A DNA stretch of 64,000 nt from Spirometra erinaceieuropaei (GCA_902702965.1 CACRXP010000393.1:173040-237039), one strand, 5' to 3'; positions 23,601 to 33,429 are shown, counted from the first letter of the stretch. Notes: generated by a model from the letters alone, not told the origin. Numbers and translations: made by a program.

Positions 23601-26600
23601 TCTGCAAATGATTGAACGGTCGGAACGTCTTGTTTTTTTTAACATCCGTGGGAACGTTCTAGCACCTTCAAGTTTTGATTGCGTATGGTTTTGCTGCAGC
23701 AGAGAGCGCAACGATGAGACCTGTTGGCTGACAGCGACGTAGTTTATACTGCAGGATATACTGTAGGTATAAAAACTGGGAGAGATGCACGGGAAAAGAG
23801 TTCACGTTAATGTTGGGTATTTCCCCATGCTCCCAAATAAAGAAAATACCGATGTCGACGCTAACTGTAGCTTGCTTTTCAAGTAGCACTAGGCTTCAAC
23901 GGAAAAACCAATTAGTGCATATACAGCAAACACTACTCCGACTGCCAATAAAAGCGAAGAGACGAGTCCCAGGAAGCAGTCGGGAAGAAGGAGACACGAT
24001 CGCTGAGACAAGAGCTTTATTCGCCTGATGTTTCGGATTCATGCTCTAACCTATCATCAGAGACAAAAGCAGATACGTAGCAGTCTCTGGTGACGGGTTC
24101 GAGAACGAATCCAAAACGTCAGACGAATAAAGCTCTTGTCCCAGCGATCGTGTCTCCTTCTTCACGACTACTCCGACAGTGAATTGAAATGCAAACGATA
24201 AACATGCTATTTCGATGCGTTCGCGGCCGGTGGAGATGCATCATGAGGAGAATGGAGCCCAATTACTTAACCAGAATGTGTCAAACCAAAGGAAAGCTTG
24301 TACGCTCTTTCGAATCGCTTACGTAAATGGAATTAGCGGAGGTTTAGGTAGTGATTTATTGTTGCAGCTACGGGAAAACTGGATCTCGAAGCGTTCGACA
24401 GGCCAGAAAATCAGCCGCTGTCCTCTCTAAAAAGGCTCCTCCATCAAATTTTAGATTACGAACAACGGCTTGTGCGCTTTTCTGTGCGGAGAATGCCCTT
24501 CCTGCCTACGCCACTCACTGCCTTAAGTCGGCACCTCTGCCAGTTAGTACAGCCATGCGTAAAAGGGCCGCCTTCTCCACTGGTGAATACCTTAAAGTCC
24601 GTTATTAAGCTGAAAAAGCAGGAACCTGTAGTAATTTTCCTGCGAAAATGTGTTCTTGGATCTCAGAGTGACAAACCAGTATTGCCGAAAAACACGAGGA
24701 TGCTGGGATGGTCGTTTCTGGCTACTTCGCCGTCATCAGCTAATGACGTCTTAGCCCCAGATGCAGCTGCGTTCGAGGTTTGAACGATTGCCCGCCGAGT
24801 CACCGAACATCTGTGCACAACAGTAATCACCTAAGCCGACGGATACACTCTCTGTCAGTTGTGACAGGGGAGTGGTGCTCACCGATACGTGCTGATTCCA
24901 TTTCGGCCTTGAAGCACGTTGCCTAGAGTCAGCACAGGCGGTTGTATGGTGACCACGAATCAGCGAAAAACCAGATAGTGGAGAGATTATTTTTAGCTTA
25001 TTTGTAGTTATCAACCAATGCTACCCTGATCCCCTGCCGCCTGTGGGTCCCTGGATCCGAGCTCAGGAGGCAAAACTGAATCAATCCGTATTCCGTCTGG
25101 CAGTCGGCGTAGATTAGTGAACTTCAGACGCCCAAGTACACACAAACATGCATCTTAATTTAGGCAGGCCTGCGTGCCAAGTCCTCTGAGGACGTGTGAA
25201 GTCTCTCTTAACGAATAACCCGAAGGCTGGCATTTGGCAGCTTAGTGATAACGTTTGGGATCGTGTCGGTCGCCAATTCCTGTATCGCAATGCGAAGTTT
25301 GTAGAGGATGACCTCGGACTAGAACCGAGAAGACAGCAAAAAAGGCTATTAAATTCGATCATATTGGACCGAGTCATTCGCATTATTGGAGGTAATACAG
25401 GCGTTTGGATTTACAGTTTCAGGTTAGAGTGCTTCAATATAGGCACCTATCTACAAGTGCTCAACGTTCGTAGACTCATTGACCAGCTGAGTCTTGGGTT
25501 TGATTATGGTAACTAAACAACAGACAAGCATCTCCGTCTCCTTAATCTTCACCGGCGGCACTTCTTGGTTATTGATTGTTCCAGAATTAATCATCACACA
25601 CAGAACCTCCAGACTGAGACCTCAGAAGCAGACGACATGTTCGAATTCTCACTTGCAATCCGAATAAATCAGTGAATGTCTCTTCCACTGAGCATCTATA
25701 CGCATATTGCATAATCGTGATTTAACGTACTGTTGCCTCGAGGTCTTGCAATGACAATCCTACGTTCGACTTTTGCGTGTGGGTGTTGATATTTTGGAAG
25801 GACGCATTGATCCTGGACTGCCCCAAAGACGGCTGGGATTTAGACATGAGTTTGCTTCCATTGGCAGTACGGAAGCGGTAGAGCGGTGGGAGGTTTGAAA
25901 ATCAAGGAGAATTGTTTCAATAAGTGCAACGGCTAGAAAAATGCTAGAACCATCTTTTGAGTCATTTCGACCGTGTCAAACGACGATATCCATCGCGTGG
26001 CCCATAGAATGGTTGGCACAGGGACGGCGACTTGCTCAGCATCTGCCGCACTCCCTCCTCCATCATTCACCTGTGCCTGGTGACAAGAAGGAGTCAGGAC
26101 GACCGGAAGCGGAATCGCTCACAGTGCCCGAAAAAGTTATGTAGCCCGCCCATGGCGATTTACACGTGACCTGATCCGCGCACAGTGGATCAGGTCTACA
26201 CAGAAACGAATTGCCTCAGAGTGGGAGTGCCATAAAGGCCATGTCAAGACATTACGGCCTTAGTCTTCGTCCTGAGAGGACACAGTAGTCGCGTCAGTTG
26301 GCAGCCTTGAAAGCCACGACTTTTACCTCATCCTGATACTTTAAAAGCGTGTCTGATTGCTTATACTGAGGAAATGTGCTCAGTCACCGTGGAATTGGAT
26401 TTCTGAGAGCTGACCTCAATCTCCTTCTCTTCCCCCTCCCGTGCCCCAGTCTTTTGTGCCAGCTGAGGCTGGCATTGAGCACAAGTGTCTTACGCGGCGC
26501 TGGCCTGCGTCTTGGCGTGAGGAATCTGTCTAGCTCGTGTTGTGCTCTTACCGGACCACGCATTATTTTAGTGCACCTCCGCTTGACCCGTTTTGAGGAC

Positions 26601-29600
26601 CATTTTTCTGTGTAGCCCCCACAATCAAACAGTTATCTTATTTTCAAATATAGCAAGTCTGCATGGCCAACTCATTTTATATTCTACTTACTTCTCAGTA
26701 GCACCTGTCGAGCTTTAGGGTAGAAACATTATAACATATAAATGAACACTGAGCATCAATATAGAACTCCTCCTTCTCCATCTCAAGCACGTCCATATCC
26801 TTTGGCAAGGCACTAGTGAGCAGACTCCTAACTAACTGTCTGTAATCCATACCGCTTGGTCACTTTTAATCTAGATTCGTGACATTTCCTGTACATATCA
26901 GATTGATGGCCTTCGCCTGCATTAATCTGGATTTTGAATACTACATAAAGTAAAGGGTATACTCCAGTTTATAAGCTGAAGAGATTTCGCTCTCGTTTGC
27001 AGCAAGTTGCGCGCAATCAGTTATGCGTATCAAAGGTGACATCGCTAATAGTGGACCGTTGCTGGTTTTCATTCTAGTGAACAATATCTTTCTGTGCTAA
27101 GAAAATATCGGATCTTTATCGGCTGTGTCACTTCGAAGGGTTATCTCTGTTTCAACGGCCAATGTTGCTTGTGCTGTGGCCGATCTTAGCATCCATTAAA
27201 TAAAATATGGAAGTCACTCACATTCAATGATGTTGCGCTCAATGATACCGGCTTCCGCTCCGTAACTCTCCGTCAGATATCGTAAAACGTATTTTGTGGT
27301 CTCCGTCTTCCCGGCGCCGGACTCTCCACTCACAACGATGGCCTGAGATGCCTTCTGCATACGCATGTCGCGGTAGGCCTTGTCCGCTAGAGGATAACAG
27401 GGCAGCAAATTCCGTCATCTCGCTAAATTCACCAAAACCATTTTATTCCCTATAAAATAATTAACTTAAATTTGCAGGCCAGCTTGATTACTTCTACGCT
27501 GCACTTAAATGTTTGTTTAATATTATTGAGAGAGGTCACACAGAATAAAGCATTTACGGTGTGATTCTGGGGCGTTATCTGTCCGCTTTATTTGTTTGCT
27601 TGCTTTATTCTCAGCAACGACGGTAAAACAGGGTTTACATTGGATAAGTACGCGATTCTAGGCTTTTTGTAGGTGCATTACCGACTTGAATGAGGACAGG
27701 GAGATGCATTGTTTGACGTAAGTGGTCGGTGTATTTTAGCCAAATTTTCCGCTACTTAAGCATATGCTAGTGTCGTTTCAGCGCATTAGGAAACGCCAGA
27801 CCTTAAAAATGTTGACTTTGTACATGCCATTCAAGTTTCTTCCTTTTTCAGAATAAGCAGGTTCCTCCATACTATACAAACCTAAAGTCCGCTGGAGATA
27901 TTACAGCAAAAGTCATTTTAAACCAGGTCAGCAAATTAGTTAAAGTTTATATGATGTCTCTAACCGAAATTGCTAGCTGGGTGTATCTAGCGTCGGCAGA
28001 ATGGTCTCATCTAGAGTAATGTCATGTTATACTAGCGTGTACGACACGTTTTTGCGCGAAGGACATTTTGTTGCATAGGAATCTTTGCAGCTCCGATTTC
28101 ATCCTCAAAAAGAGCAGTCACACGAAGAACGCTTGCACACACACGAAGAAGGGTCTCAAGGCGCGCTTTTCTTCAGCATAAAATAGTTTAGTTTGGTTCA
28201 ACTTCAGTGAATGCATACTTGCCAAAGACGTGCAACTGCTGACTTTCTATTGTGAATTACTGCTTAAGGCATAAATGCGTTAAGCATATTGTAGCAGTTA
28301 TCGTTTAAAATAACACGCCATCTAGCTTACCGATTGCGAATGCGTGTGGCGGCAAAACACCGAGTGATTTCCCGCGGTACATCTGAACCGTTTCCTTTGA
28401 GTACAATTGGGGTATTTCGCGGTATGGATTGACAGCAATTAGAATATTGGCCACGTATGTCTACAAAAAGTTCCAAATATAGTTAATATTGGTAAAGAAT
28501 TGGTGTAAAGCAACTTATGCTAGCAGCAGAATAGGAATAGACGGTTATTTTGAACCCGAATCTGTGCTCGCATGGCAAAAAACTGCAAAGCAGTCAGCCA
28601 TACGTCAGGCTCGCCACTTGAAATATGGGTCCGGATAAGTTGATCATTGAGCATATTTTTGGTGAAACGGTCCAGCATTGAAGATATAACAATGTGCGTG
28701 AGAGTAACGCTTGATGAGTCGGCTGCAAGCACCTTTCTAAGCTCTTTGTCGGATATTTTATAAGTAGGATTTCTCCGCGAAGTACGACACTGTTCTTTGC
28801 TAATTGCAGGAGGAAACACCGCACGATTATCAGTTTGGGCAAATACATACTTCAATGAAAATGCACGGGTAGAAACGATAATCGACCTTAAAAAGGCTCA
28901 GATCCACGTTTCAGAAGTTCAATACGAAATCCTTCTACGAAAAGACCATGAGCCTCAACGATTTAGAAATAACCGTTCAAGTATTTCCCCGTTCGTCGTT
29001 AGCGCGTTACGATTTAGTGGTTTATAAATTGTGAAAATTCTTGATTAAACAGCAGGCGCGATAGAAATTTATGTTTTTGTATAAGGAGTTCAACAACATA
29101 TATACATACGATAGAGATCATTATTTTAGCTCACATAATGTCTGGAAACATAGTATAGGTTAGACAAGAAAACAGATAAAAATTTGGGCACCAATGGAGT
29201 TCAGAAAATGCCCACTGATACTTAAGAGGTGGGGGAGCAAAACCTCAATATAAAATGAAGAAAGTTAGGTTTTTGTACTTGGAATCACGACAAAAGTTAA
29301 GAGCAAAAACATATGTCAACTCACATAAATTTTATCCCTCATGTAACGCTGTTTGACATTTTCAAGTAGTGTAGCCTCATTTAAGTTTATTAAGGCACCT
29401 GTAAAATATTGTCAATTTATGTAGCACTTACAGTTGTCGTCAGGAAAATGGTCACGTGGCTCCGCAAGCAAAACTTGAGTAGTAGGAATTTCAAAAATCT
29501 AATAAGGGAGAAATTCAAAAGTAAGGTCTCTTTGATGGACAGAACAACTTATAGATTCAGTAACTACTACAACAACGCATTTTCGGCAAATGACGCCATT

Positions 29601-30319
29601 TATTGTTCGTATGCCTCAAACTTAAAAACTAGATCCATGGATTTAGTTTTTAAGTTTGAGTATTTACGTATTTGAGTTTTTAAGTTTGGTATAGAAAGCA
29701 GTACATCCCTGCAGGGACATACTGATTTCTATGCCAAAATTTTTCCGTGTATTTCACTCCGAGTACTTATTATATATCGATTAATAAGTCGTGTTCCGCC
29801 TCGACATCATAATAAAGTTGAAGGTCTCATTTAAATCTGCGTGAACTTTAAATTGATTCATAAAAAGCGAAGAATGTCTGTCTTGTATGAAAAAGCAAAA
29901 AATAAAATTCGTTTTGCCCGTCTCGTGACAGATTGCAAACGTATTCTTAATGGATTAGGAGACCTCACAGACCAGCACTGTCAGTTAAACGACAAACGAA
30001 TTCGTTTGTACAACCCGTGGAAAAGTTAACAAGATAATAATTTTCCAATTAGATTTCGATAGCAACCACTCAAAAACGTAAAAGACGGCCAAATTAAAAT
30101 TAACAATAAAGGTCAGCTTTATCTCATATCTTTTTTGCGTTTTGATCTTATGCGTCATTGTGAACATTTGGGATTCGCAAAAAAAATATGCATTTTTACC
30201 TTGCTGGAATCCTTTTGCAATGCGCATTTCGTAGTGTCTTCATCTGATTGTAATATTCGGGCCAAAACATAACCCTCTGATTCATCCCGAAGCCAGCAAA
30301 GCTTTTGATTTGATTGCAT
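2447..30319 (-). CDS. MYO6: Class VI unconventional myosin heavy chain, 5' half of a multi-exon gene
   Basis: Class VI myosins are actin-based, minus-end-directed motors involved in endocytosis, vesicle transport and membrane anchoring. Ten exons on the minus strand join with matching splice phases and give about 500 residues in collinear order: SH3-like N-terminus, [10 protein letters not shown] and [13 protein letters not shown], the P-loop GESGAGKT, switch I ([11 protein letters not shown]), HLGNI, switch II (DIAGF + E) and [19 protein letters not shown]. The [10 protein letters not shown] form and the segment [18 protein letters not shown] are typical of class VI rather than classes I, II or V, which is why I call it MYO6-like. 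The start codon at 30319 has an in-frame TGA nine bases upstream. The actin-binding second half of the motor, converter, IQ motif and cargo tail lie beyond the left edge. Introns range from tens of bases to about 7 kb. One short exon between 13276 and 6211 is unplaced. Confidence 0.93.
2690..2765. repeat. Purine-rich GGA-type low-complexity tract
   Basis: This is a run of GGA, GGAGGA and GAAGAA units on the plus strand, ending in GAAAAAACAGG. On the transcribed minus strand it is a long pyrimidine run about 80-150 bases before the exon 11 acceptor. Confidence 0.85.
4031..4093 (-). repeat. tRNA-like fragment (possible SINE head or tRNA pseudogene)
   Basis: On the minus strand, TCGTGGCGCAATGGTCAGA resembles a tRNA D-arm / A box, and about 35 bases later GGGGTTAAGTCTC resembles a worn B box. 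Acceptor-stem pairing is not convincing, so I do not call a functional tRNA. Confidence 0.35.
4570..4690 (+). repeat. Degenerate CCCTAA-like tract
   Basis: Repeated CCAAC, CCTAACC and CTTAACC units resemble a worn C-rich telomere-type repeat, on the opposite strand to the tract at about 10826. Confidence 0.5.
5971..6211 (-). CDS. MYO6: Myosin VI exon 10 (switch II)
   Basis: The exon encodes [20 protein letters not shown] through [20 protein letters not shown] and ends [10 protein letters not shown] plus one base before GTAGGT. DIAGFE is switch II; the final Glu codon is split with exon 11. [17 protein letters not shown] is the usual motor helix before it. The acceptor CTCCCTAAAG is followed by AAG in phase 0. 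Confidence 0.93.
9097..9132. repeat. Short perfect hairpin
   Basis: TACCAAAGTTTA and its reverse complement TAAACTTTGGTA are separated by 12 bases. This could be a tiny inverted-repeat relic. Confidence 0.7.
10787..11125 (+). repeat. Dispersed repeat with TTAGGG-like core, copy 1
   Basis: The unit starts CCCACCTCATGGACACAATAC, runs through a degenerate GGGTTA/TTAGGG tract (about 10826-10935), then TTGCATACAGCTACTTGACC, and ends AACCACATCCGACC. The same blocks occur in reverse order and complement at 20791-21066. Confidence 0.8.
11355..11676. repeat. 161-bp tandem duplication, two units
   Basis: Unit 1 is 11355-11515 and unit 2 is 11516-11676. Both start GGGGCTGTCTTTCAGTGCTC and end GGTGGATTCGTGGATTC. 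I count about three differences between units, which points to a recent duplication inside the intron. Confidence 0.92.
13276..13456 (-). CDS. MYO6: Myosin VI exon 8 (HLGNI segment)
   Basis: The exon begins [20 protein letters not shown] and includes [20 protein letters not shown]. The HLGNI.F motif is a conserved motor landmark. The acceptor is TATGTCATTTCAG and the donor GTGAGT, leaving phase 1. The next placed exon starts in phase 0, so a short exon must lie between them. Confidence 0.93.
13960..14480 (+). repeat. Dispersed repeat family, copy 1 (approximate limits)
   Basis: The blocks GCATCTACCCCACTC, GTCAGAATCAAGAAGACCGATGCGG and CTGATCCAC...CTACAGAA recur in the same order at 25960-26400 and partly at 19050-19450 and 32760-33150. 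Ends are not defined. Confidence 0.45.
14848..14908. other. Assembly gap (61 N)
   Basis: This is a run of N inside a myosin VI intron. Open frames crossing it are artefacts. Confidence 0.99.
17297..17377 (-). CDS. MYO6: Myosin VI exon 7 (81 bp)
   Basis: The exon encodes [20 protein letters not shown] then QAVQSED, 27 codons, phase 0 on both sides. YL..GCT.YF follows ..FR in class VI myosins, so it fits directly after exon 6. The acceptor is a very good TTTTCATTTTCAG; the donor GTTAGT is weaker. Confidence 0.85.
17378..19897. other. Myosin VI intron 6-7
   Basis: No exon is seen. The right part (about 19050-19450) is a copy of the dispersed repeat. A G-homopolymer lies at about 19472-19486. 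Confidence 0.55.
19050..19450 (+). repeat. Dispersed repeat family, copy 2 (approximate limits)
   Basis: It shares GAAGAGAGTCAGGACTTGATGCG and CCCGTCAGTTGGCAGCCTTC...CACGACT with the copy at 25960-26400. The end CGCGAAAACGCGTTAGATTG matches AAAAGCGTGTCTGATTG there. Confidence 0.5.
19898..20160 (-). CDS. MYO6: Myosin VI exon 6 (switch I)
   Basis: This 263-bp exon encodes [20 protein letters not shown] followed by FGKFIEISF, then [13 protein letters not shown] and [14 protein letters not shown]. Switch I is intact. NNN at the start of switch I, in place of the usual NDN, is a class VI hallmark. The acceptor is TTTTTTACCCAACAG. The exon ends at ADFR before GGTAATT, phase 0. Confidence 0.96.
20791..21066 (-). 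repeat. Dispersed repeat with TTAGGG-like core, copy 2 (inverted)
   Basis: It reads GGTCGGATGTGGTTGTG, then the AAATAGCTGTATGCAAAAG block, a CCCTAACCCCTAACC tract at about 20985-21045, and ends CAGTATTGTGTCCATGAGGTGG. This is the reverse complement, in order, of 10787-11125. Confidence 0.8.
21263..21330 (-). repeat. tRNA-like fragment
   Basis: On the minus strand, CCATGGCCCAACGGT resembles an A box and ACATTCAAACCTCGAG a B box at roughly tRNA spacing. Stems are poor, so a SINE head or tRNA relic is likelier than a working tRNA. Confidence 0.3.
21607..21745 (+). repeat. Degenerate TTAGGG-type interstitial tract
   Basis: The tract is made of units such as GGTTAGGGGTTAGGATTAGG and later GGGTTAAGGTTAGGGG, heavily mutated. 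Confidence 0.7.
23979..24168. repeat. Long near-perfect palindrome (~190 bp)
   Basis: The left arm contains GAAGGAGACACGATCGCTGA and GACAAGAGCTTTATTCG. The right arm is its reverse complement with a few changes, and pairing continues inward (GGATTC, CTCTAACC against GGGTTCGAG, CATCAGAGAC against GTCTCTGGTG). The loop is about 13-20 bases near AAAGCAGATACGTAG. Confidence 0.88.
25960..26400 (+). repeat. Dispersed repeat family, copy 3 (approximate limits)
   Basis: Blocks include CAGGGACGGCGACTTGCTCA, GCATCTGCCGCACTCC, CCTGATCCGCGCACAGTGGA and GTCAGTTGGCAGCCTTG. This is the most complete of four related copies, all in plus orientation. Confidence 0.55.
27222..27386 (-). CDS. MYO6: Myosin VI exon 5 (P-loop)
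   Basis: This 165-bp exon carries the ATP-binding P-loop GESGAGKT at about 27304-27327, in the context [20 protein letters not shown], followed by [10 protein letters not shown]. The acceptor is CCTCTAG and the donor GTGAGT. It ends in phase 1, and the leftover T joins CG of exon 6 as Ser to give [13 protein letters not shown]. All key nucleotide-binding residues are present. Confidence 0.97.
27387..28330. other. Myosin VI intron 4-5
   Basis: About 0.9 kb of AT-rich sequence between exons 4 and 5. I see nothing else in it. Confidence 0.7.
28331..28460 (-). CDS. MYO6: Myosin VI exon 4 (IAVNPY segment)
   Basis: The translation starts [20 protein letters not shown] and ends [10 protein letters not shown] with one base left over (phase 1). 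IAVNPY and PPH.FAI are core myosin motor landmarks ahead of the P-loop. The acceptor is TTTTTGTAG and the donor GTAAGC. The leftover G joins CG of exon 5 to give Ala, then DKAYRDM. Confidence 0.96.
28461..29324. other. Myosin VI intron 3-4
   Basis: An open frame of 111 codons lies on the minus strand (28520-28855) but has no recognisable domain. It does not fit the myosin, whose exons 3 and 4 join directly in phase 0. Confidence 0.65.
29325..29398 (-). CDS. MYO6: Myosin VI exon 3 (74 bp)
   Basis: The exon encodes [19 protein letters not shown] then RDKIY, after two bases that complete the preceding Cys codon. LNEATLL.N...RY is a strong myosin motor signature and the following residues match class VI spacing. 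The acceptor is TTTTACAG and the donor GTGAGT, phase 0. Only a 33-bp intron separates it from exon 2. Confidence 0.92.
29432..29498 (-). CDS. MYO6: Myosin VI exon 2 (67 bp)
   Basis: The exon reads [19 protein letters not shown] followed by DDN and one base of the next codon (phase 0 in, phase 1 out). A pyrimidine-rich TTCTCCCTTATTAG acceptor precedes it and a GTAAGT donor follows. The split codon completes as TGT (Cys) with exon 3, matching the DNC/ENC found at this place in class VI myosins. It is only 67 bp and would be missed by ORF-length filters. Confidence 0.85.
29499..30199. other. Myosin VI intron 1-2 with two adjacent hairpins
   Basis: This is AT-rich intron. Two palindromes sit side by side at 29615-29660 and 29686-29737; nothing else is recognised. 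Confidence 0.7.
29615..29737. repeat. Two adjacent palindromes
   Basis: The first has arms CTCAAACTTAAAAACTA and TAGTTTTTAAGTTTGAG. The second pairs TTGGTATAGAAAGCAGTACA with TACTGATTTCTATGCCAA around CCCTGCAGGG. Between them a second TTTGAGTTTTTAAGTTTGG copies the arm of the first. They may be small inverted-repeat elements. Confidence 0.8.
30200..30319 (-). CDS. MYO6: Myosin VI exon 1 (start codon, SH3-like N-terminal segment)
   Basis: This is 120 bp, 40 codons, beginning [20 protein letters not shown] and ending in AAG before a GTAAAA donor (phase 0). The W...EGYVLARI pattern fits the small beta-barrel that precedes the myosin motor core. The start is chosen because it is the first ATG after an in-frame TGA at 30328-30326. 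An AG at 30303-30302 could act as an internal acceptor, so a separate upstream first exon cannot be fully excluded. Confidence 0.82.
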
Positions 30320-33300
30320 TTTATGTCAATTATATCGTAAACTCAGAAATACACTCATTCATTTTAAAAATGAGAATTAGATCACCCGTTTAAACAAAAT
30401 TCAAGGTTGCGCTGAATCAGGTTTTAAAAATTCAGGCAAACCATAAACATTATTCAGGCAGAAAAATCCGCAATATGTGTCTATGTTCATCTATTAAATT
30501 TCCCATGAGTAAATGCTTGAGTTAGGCACAGGAACTGTCGGTTTTTTAACGTAGTCATCCGTGCGACCTTTGAGGCTTTAACGCATACACATGCTGAACA
30601 GGGTATCAGCATTCAAAATGGGTTTACTCAGAATAAAACTTCGCCCCCCACACTCGACTGCAATAGAAACGTCCTCATCCCATATATGGTTTGAGTCAGC
30701 CGACATTGGATTAGGCTTACATCGAGTTAGTTAATGCCTAAGTTGCAAGTCTGCTATCCAGGGTTTGTCGTTGCTGTGGCGGTGTGCTATACTACCGTCT
30801 AATGCCTATGTATCGGCTTCGTTTGCTGTGAAATTCTTGGCGACTGCTCGGTTACTGTAGCGTTTTCCGGTGTTCTGCTCCCGCTGTTTACAGGATCAAG
30901 TGTATCTTTTTGGCCTTCTGTCCATTAGTTCTCAAACTTCCCTGCTATTTCAGTGTCAAAGTTTTCTTGCGCTGTCCGAACATAAATGACTTATCTGTCT
31001 GTTAGTTACCCTGACTACAACTATCTGGTACATATTTTTTCTGATTTTTGCACTTGTTAGTAAAAAACATCGTAGTATTCATAACTTTTGTCTCTCGAAT
31101 AAATCATCCGGCTGATGACCGACTTATAATGGGAAGTAATAAAGCTTGGAACAATGCGATGACCAACAGCAGCAAAACTGCGTGACAATAAAACGATTAC
31201 TATGAGCCAATGGGTGGATCCTTCCACATACGTAAGAACAGTGTGGTCTAAGAAGTTATCGAAAAATTATGCGAACACCGCACGCGAACCCTTCTTCAGT
31301 GCGTGTTTCTTTTGGATGCTATTGAAGTACAGCGGAAAACGTCCACGAAATTTATAACTGTTATATGGTCTTTCCTAAGATTTCAAGTGTTTGCCTACTT
31401 ACGAGTCCGTAGAGTCTGTAGAGTGGTTTTCTGGGAGTAGTGTCTATTTCGTAAGCTGCGGCCTCTGGGGTTCCGAATTATTCACCCGTAAACATGCAAC
31501 GTTGGATGGGCTTAACACTATGTTCATGTTAAGAGTGCCCAGTATATTTGATATCTTTCTTGTCCTCCACAAAACAGTCCGTTGATAAGCGTATTTGACT
31601 CGCCAGGTGATCCATTATTTTATTGGAATAATTCTTGAAAACAATATATACGAATAAATTTATCATGCATACCATGTAATGCCACTGGTTGGATATATTT
31701 CCCTTTTAACAATGCTTTTCATTTGGTGAAATTTACGCAGGGGCGAAAGCTAGTTGTCAGACGTTTTTATTAAATCTTTGACATTGAATGCTCCCTGCAG
31801 CAACTACAAACAGTGAAGTTGTCTAAATGCTTTCTTCCTCTGTAATTAAGGACATGTCGCTGACCGATATGCTGCCACCTTCTACAGGCATGTCAGCCGT
31901 CTCATGTGATTCACATTTGTTCCTCACATTTTAAACTACTTCCCTAAAAAATATCTATTGCCTCACAGTGCATAAACATTCTTTAAATGTTCGTTTTTAG
32001 GTGTGACTGAATGGCACAGTAAAGTCTGGTAGTCACAGTAGATTTTCTGTGTACTTGCAAGTACACGACAGATTGCAGCATGAAAAATGATTAATGCATC
32101 AAACAGTCTATAGAAATTTGCGTTATATAAGATGACATTTCATTTTGTGTGTCTAAAAGCTATACCGAATTAATAGTTAACGCCAGCTGCGGCCAGGGTG
32201 AATTCCGTAGTGCTCTTCGGTCCTGCCATCCATTTGATGATTTCCCTGCGTGCATCCGAGTTTTTTAGGCCACAATCCCTGTTTTGCTCGTCGTTTTTTC
32301 GACGCTCGTTGACGCACTGCTTTGCTTTGTCTTATTTCTGGTGTACACTTTATTGCGGTAAATTTGGTGCCTGTTACACATCTACGGTTTACACTTTGGC
32401 GTGCAGACCTCTTAATAAAACCTCAACAGGCTTAATTCTGTCGTTACAGTATTTTGGCTATTTAAAAAGACGCACCTTGCACTGGTCGCTGTTTCCAAAA
32501 CTTGCTTATTTCGTCCAGCTCAGTAAACAGAAGCTCAAATTTAAATCCCAGCAAAAAAGCTGACTTCAAAAATGCAGACTTTTCTGTGGAAAAATCTGAT
32601 CCCGTTCAACTCTGTGCGTGTAGTCCAGCAAATTTAAGTGTTAAATTAATCCAACTAAATCTAGATATGGGACAGAAGAGAGATTATGAATGAAATACTG
32701 CATGAATTCGGGCGTTGGCAAGTTCAATAGCAGAATAAGTTATTAAAATACTGACAGCACAACCGTCGAATACGACGACGTCCACCGTTTGCTCCACAGC
32801 AGGATGGGGGCAGGGACGGTGACGCGCGTGAACTTGTTTATAGTAGTGGATGATTTATGCAGAATCTGCCGCTTTCTCTTTCTCGCCCGCACCCGGAATC
32901 GGTATTAAGAGATAGTCAAGAAGACCGGAGGTGAGAGGAAGCGCACTCTATGGCATTCTACCACACCCTCCTCGGATCCCATGGAGCGGGCGTCCCATAG
33001 AGGTCATATTAAATAGGGACCATTTTAGCCTAACTCACAGTCCGACACTCCACAAAAACGCACACTGGGCCGGCTGCGATGTTCAAGGGATCCCGTGAGA
33101 TGGCAACCTTCCAAATCTCATCTTTGAACGCTACGGGGTAGTTTTAACGACGCCAGATCTTGTGTTGTGAGGGAAGTGCGCTGGATCTTCGACCTCACTC
33201 TTTATTCATGGACTTCAGCAACTGTTAGTATTCAGTATAATTCCGTAAATATAAGAGAGATTGTCGGATCCTTTAAAAATCCTTTTTCAAGACAGACTGA

Positions 33301-33429
33301 AAAACGTGTACATGTTATTATAGGTATCCGGGTACATTTTATCCGTTCATATCAAGTAAACACATGGCCGTCACATAAAAAGTTATCACGTCTTCGTTAA
33401 GATATCTGAACTCTTTCCGTTAGAACAAC
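30320..33429. other. 5' flank of myosin VI; no gene recognised
   Basis: This AT-rich sequence is upstream of the myosin start codon and presumably holds its promoter and any 5' UTR, but I cannot point to a specific site. A dispersed repeat copy lies at 32760-33150. Short open frames have no family signature. Confidence 0.5.
32760..33150 (+). repeat. Dispersed repeat family, copy 4 (approximate limits)
   Basis: The blocks ACGACGACGTCCACCG, GGCAGGGACGGTGACG, GCAGAATCTGCCGC and GTCAAGAAGACCGGAGG parallel the copy at 25960-26400. The end CCCGTGAGATGGCAACCTTCC matches the shared 3' block. Confidence 0.5.

Larger units (their letters stand above)
20161..27221. other. Myosin VI intron 5-6 (7 kb)
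   Basis: No exon is recognised. The intron contains the inverted telomere-like repeat copy (20791-21066), a tRNA-like fragment (21263-21330), a TTAGGG-like tract (21607-21745), a long palindrome (23979-24168) and a dispersed repeat copy (25960-26400). Simple CA/GA runs lie at about 23205-23215 and 23420-23445. Confidence 0.55.

Noticed and set aside
28520..28855. 111-codon minus-strand frame between myosin exons 3 and 4
   Set aside because: Exons 3 and 4 join directly in phase 0 and match the family without it; no motif is present.
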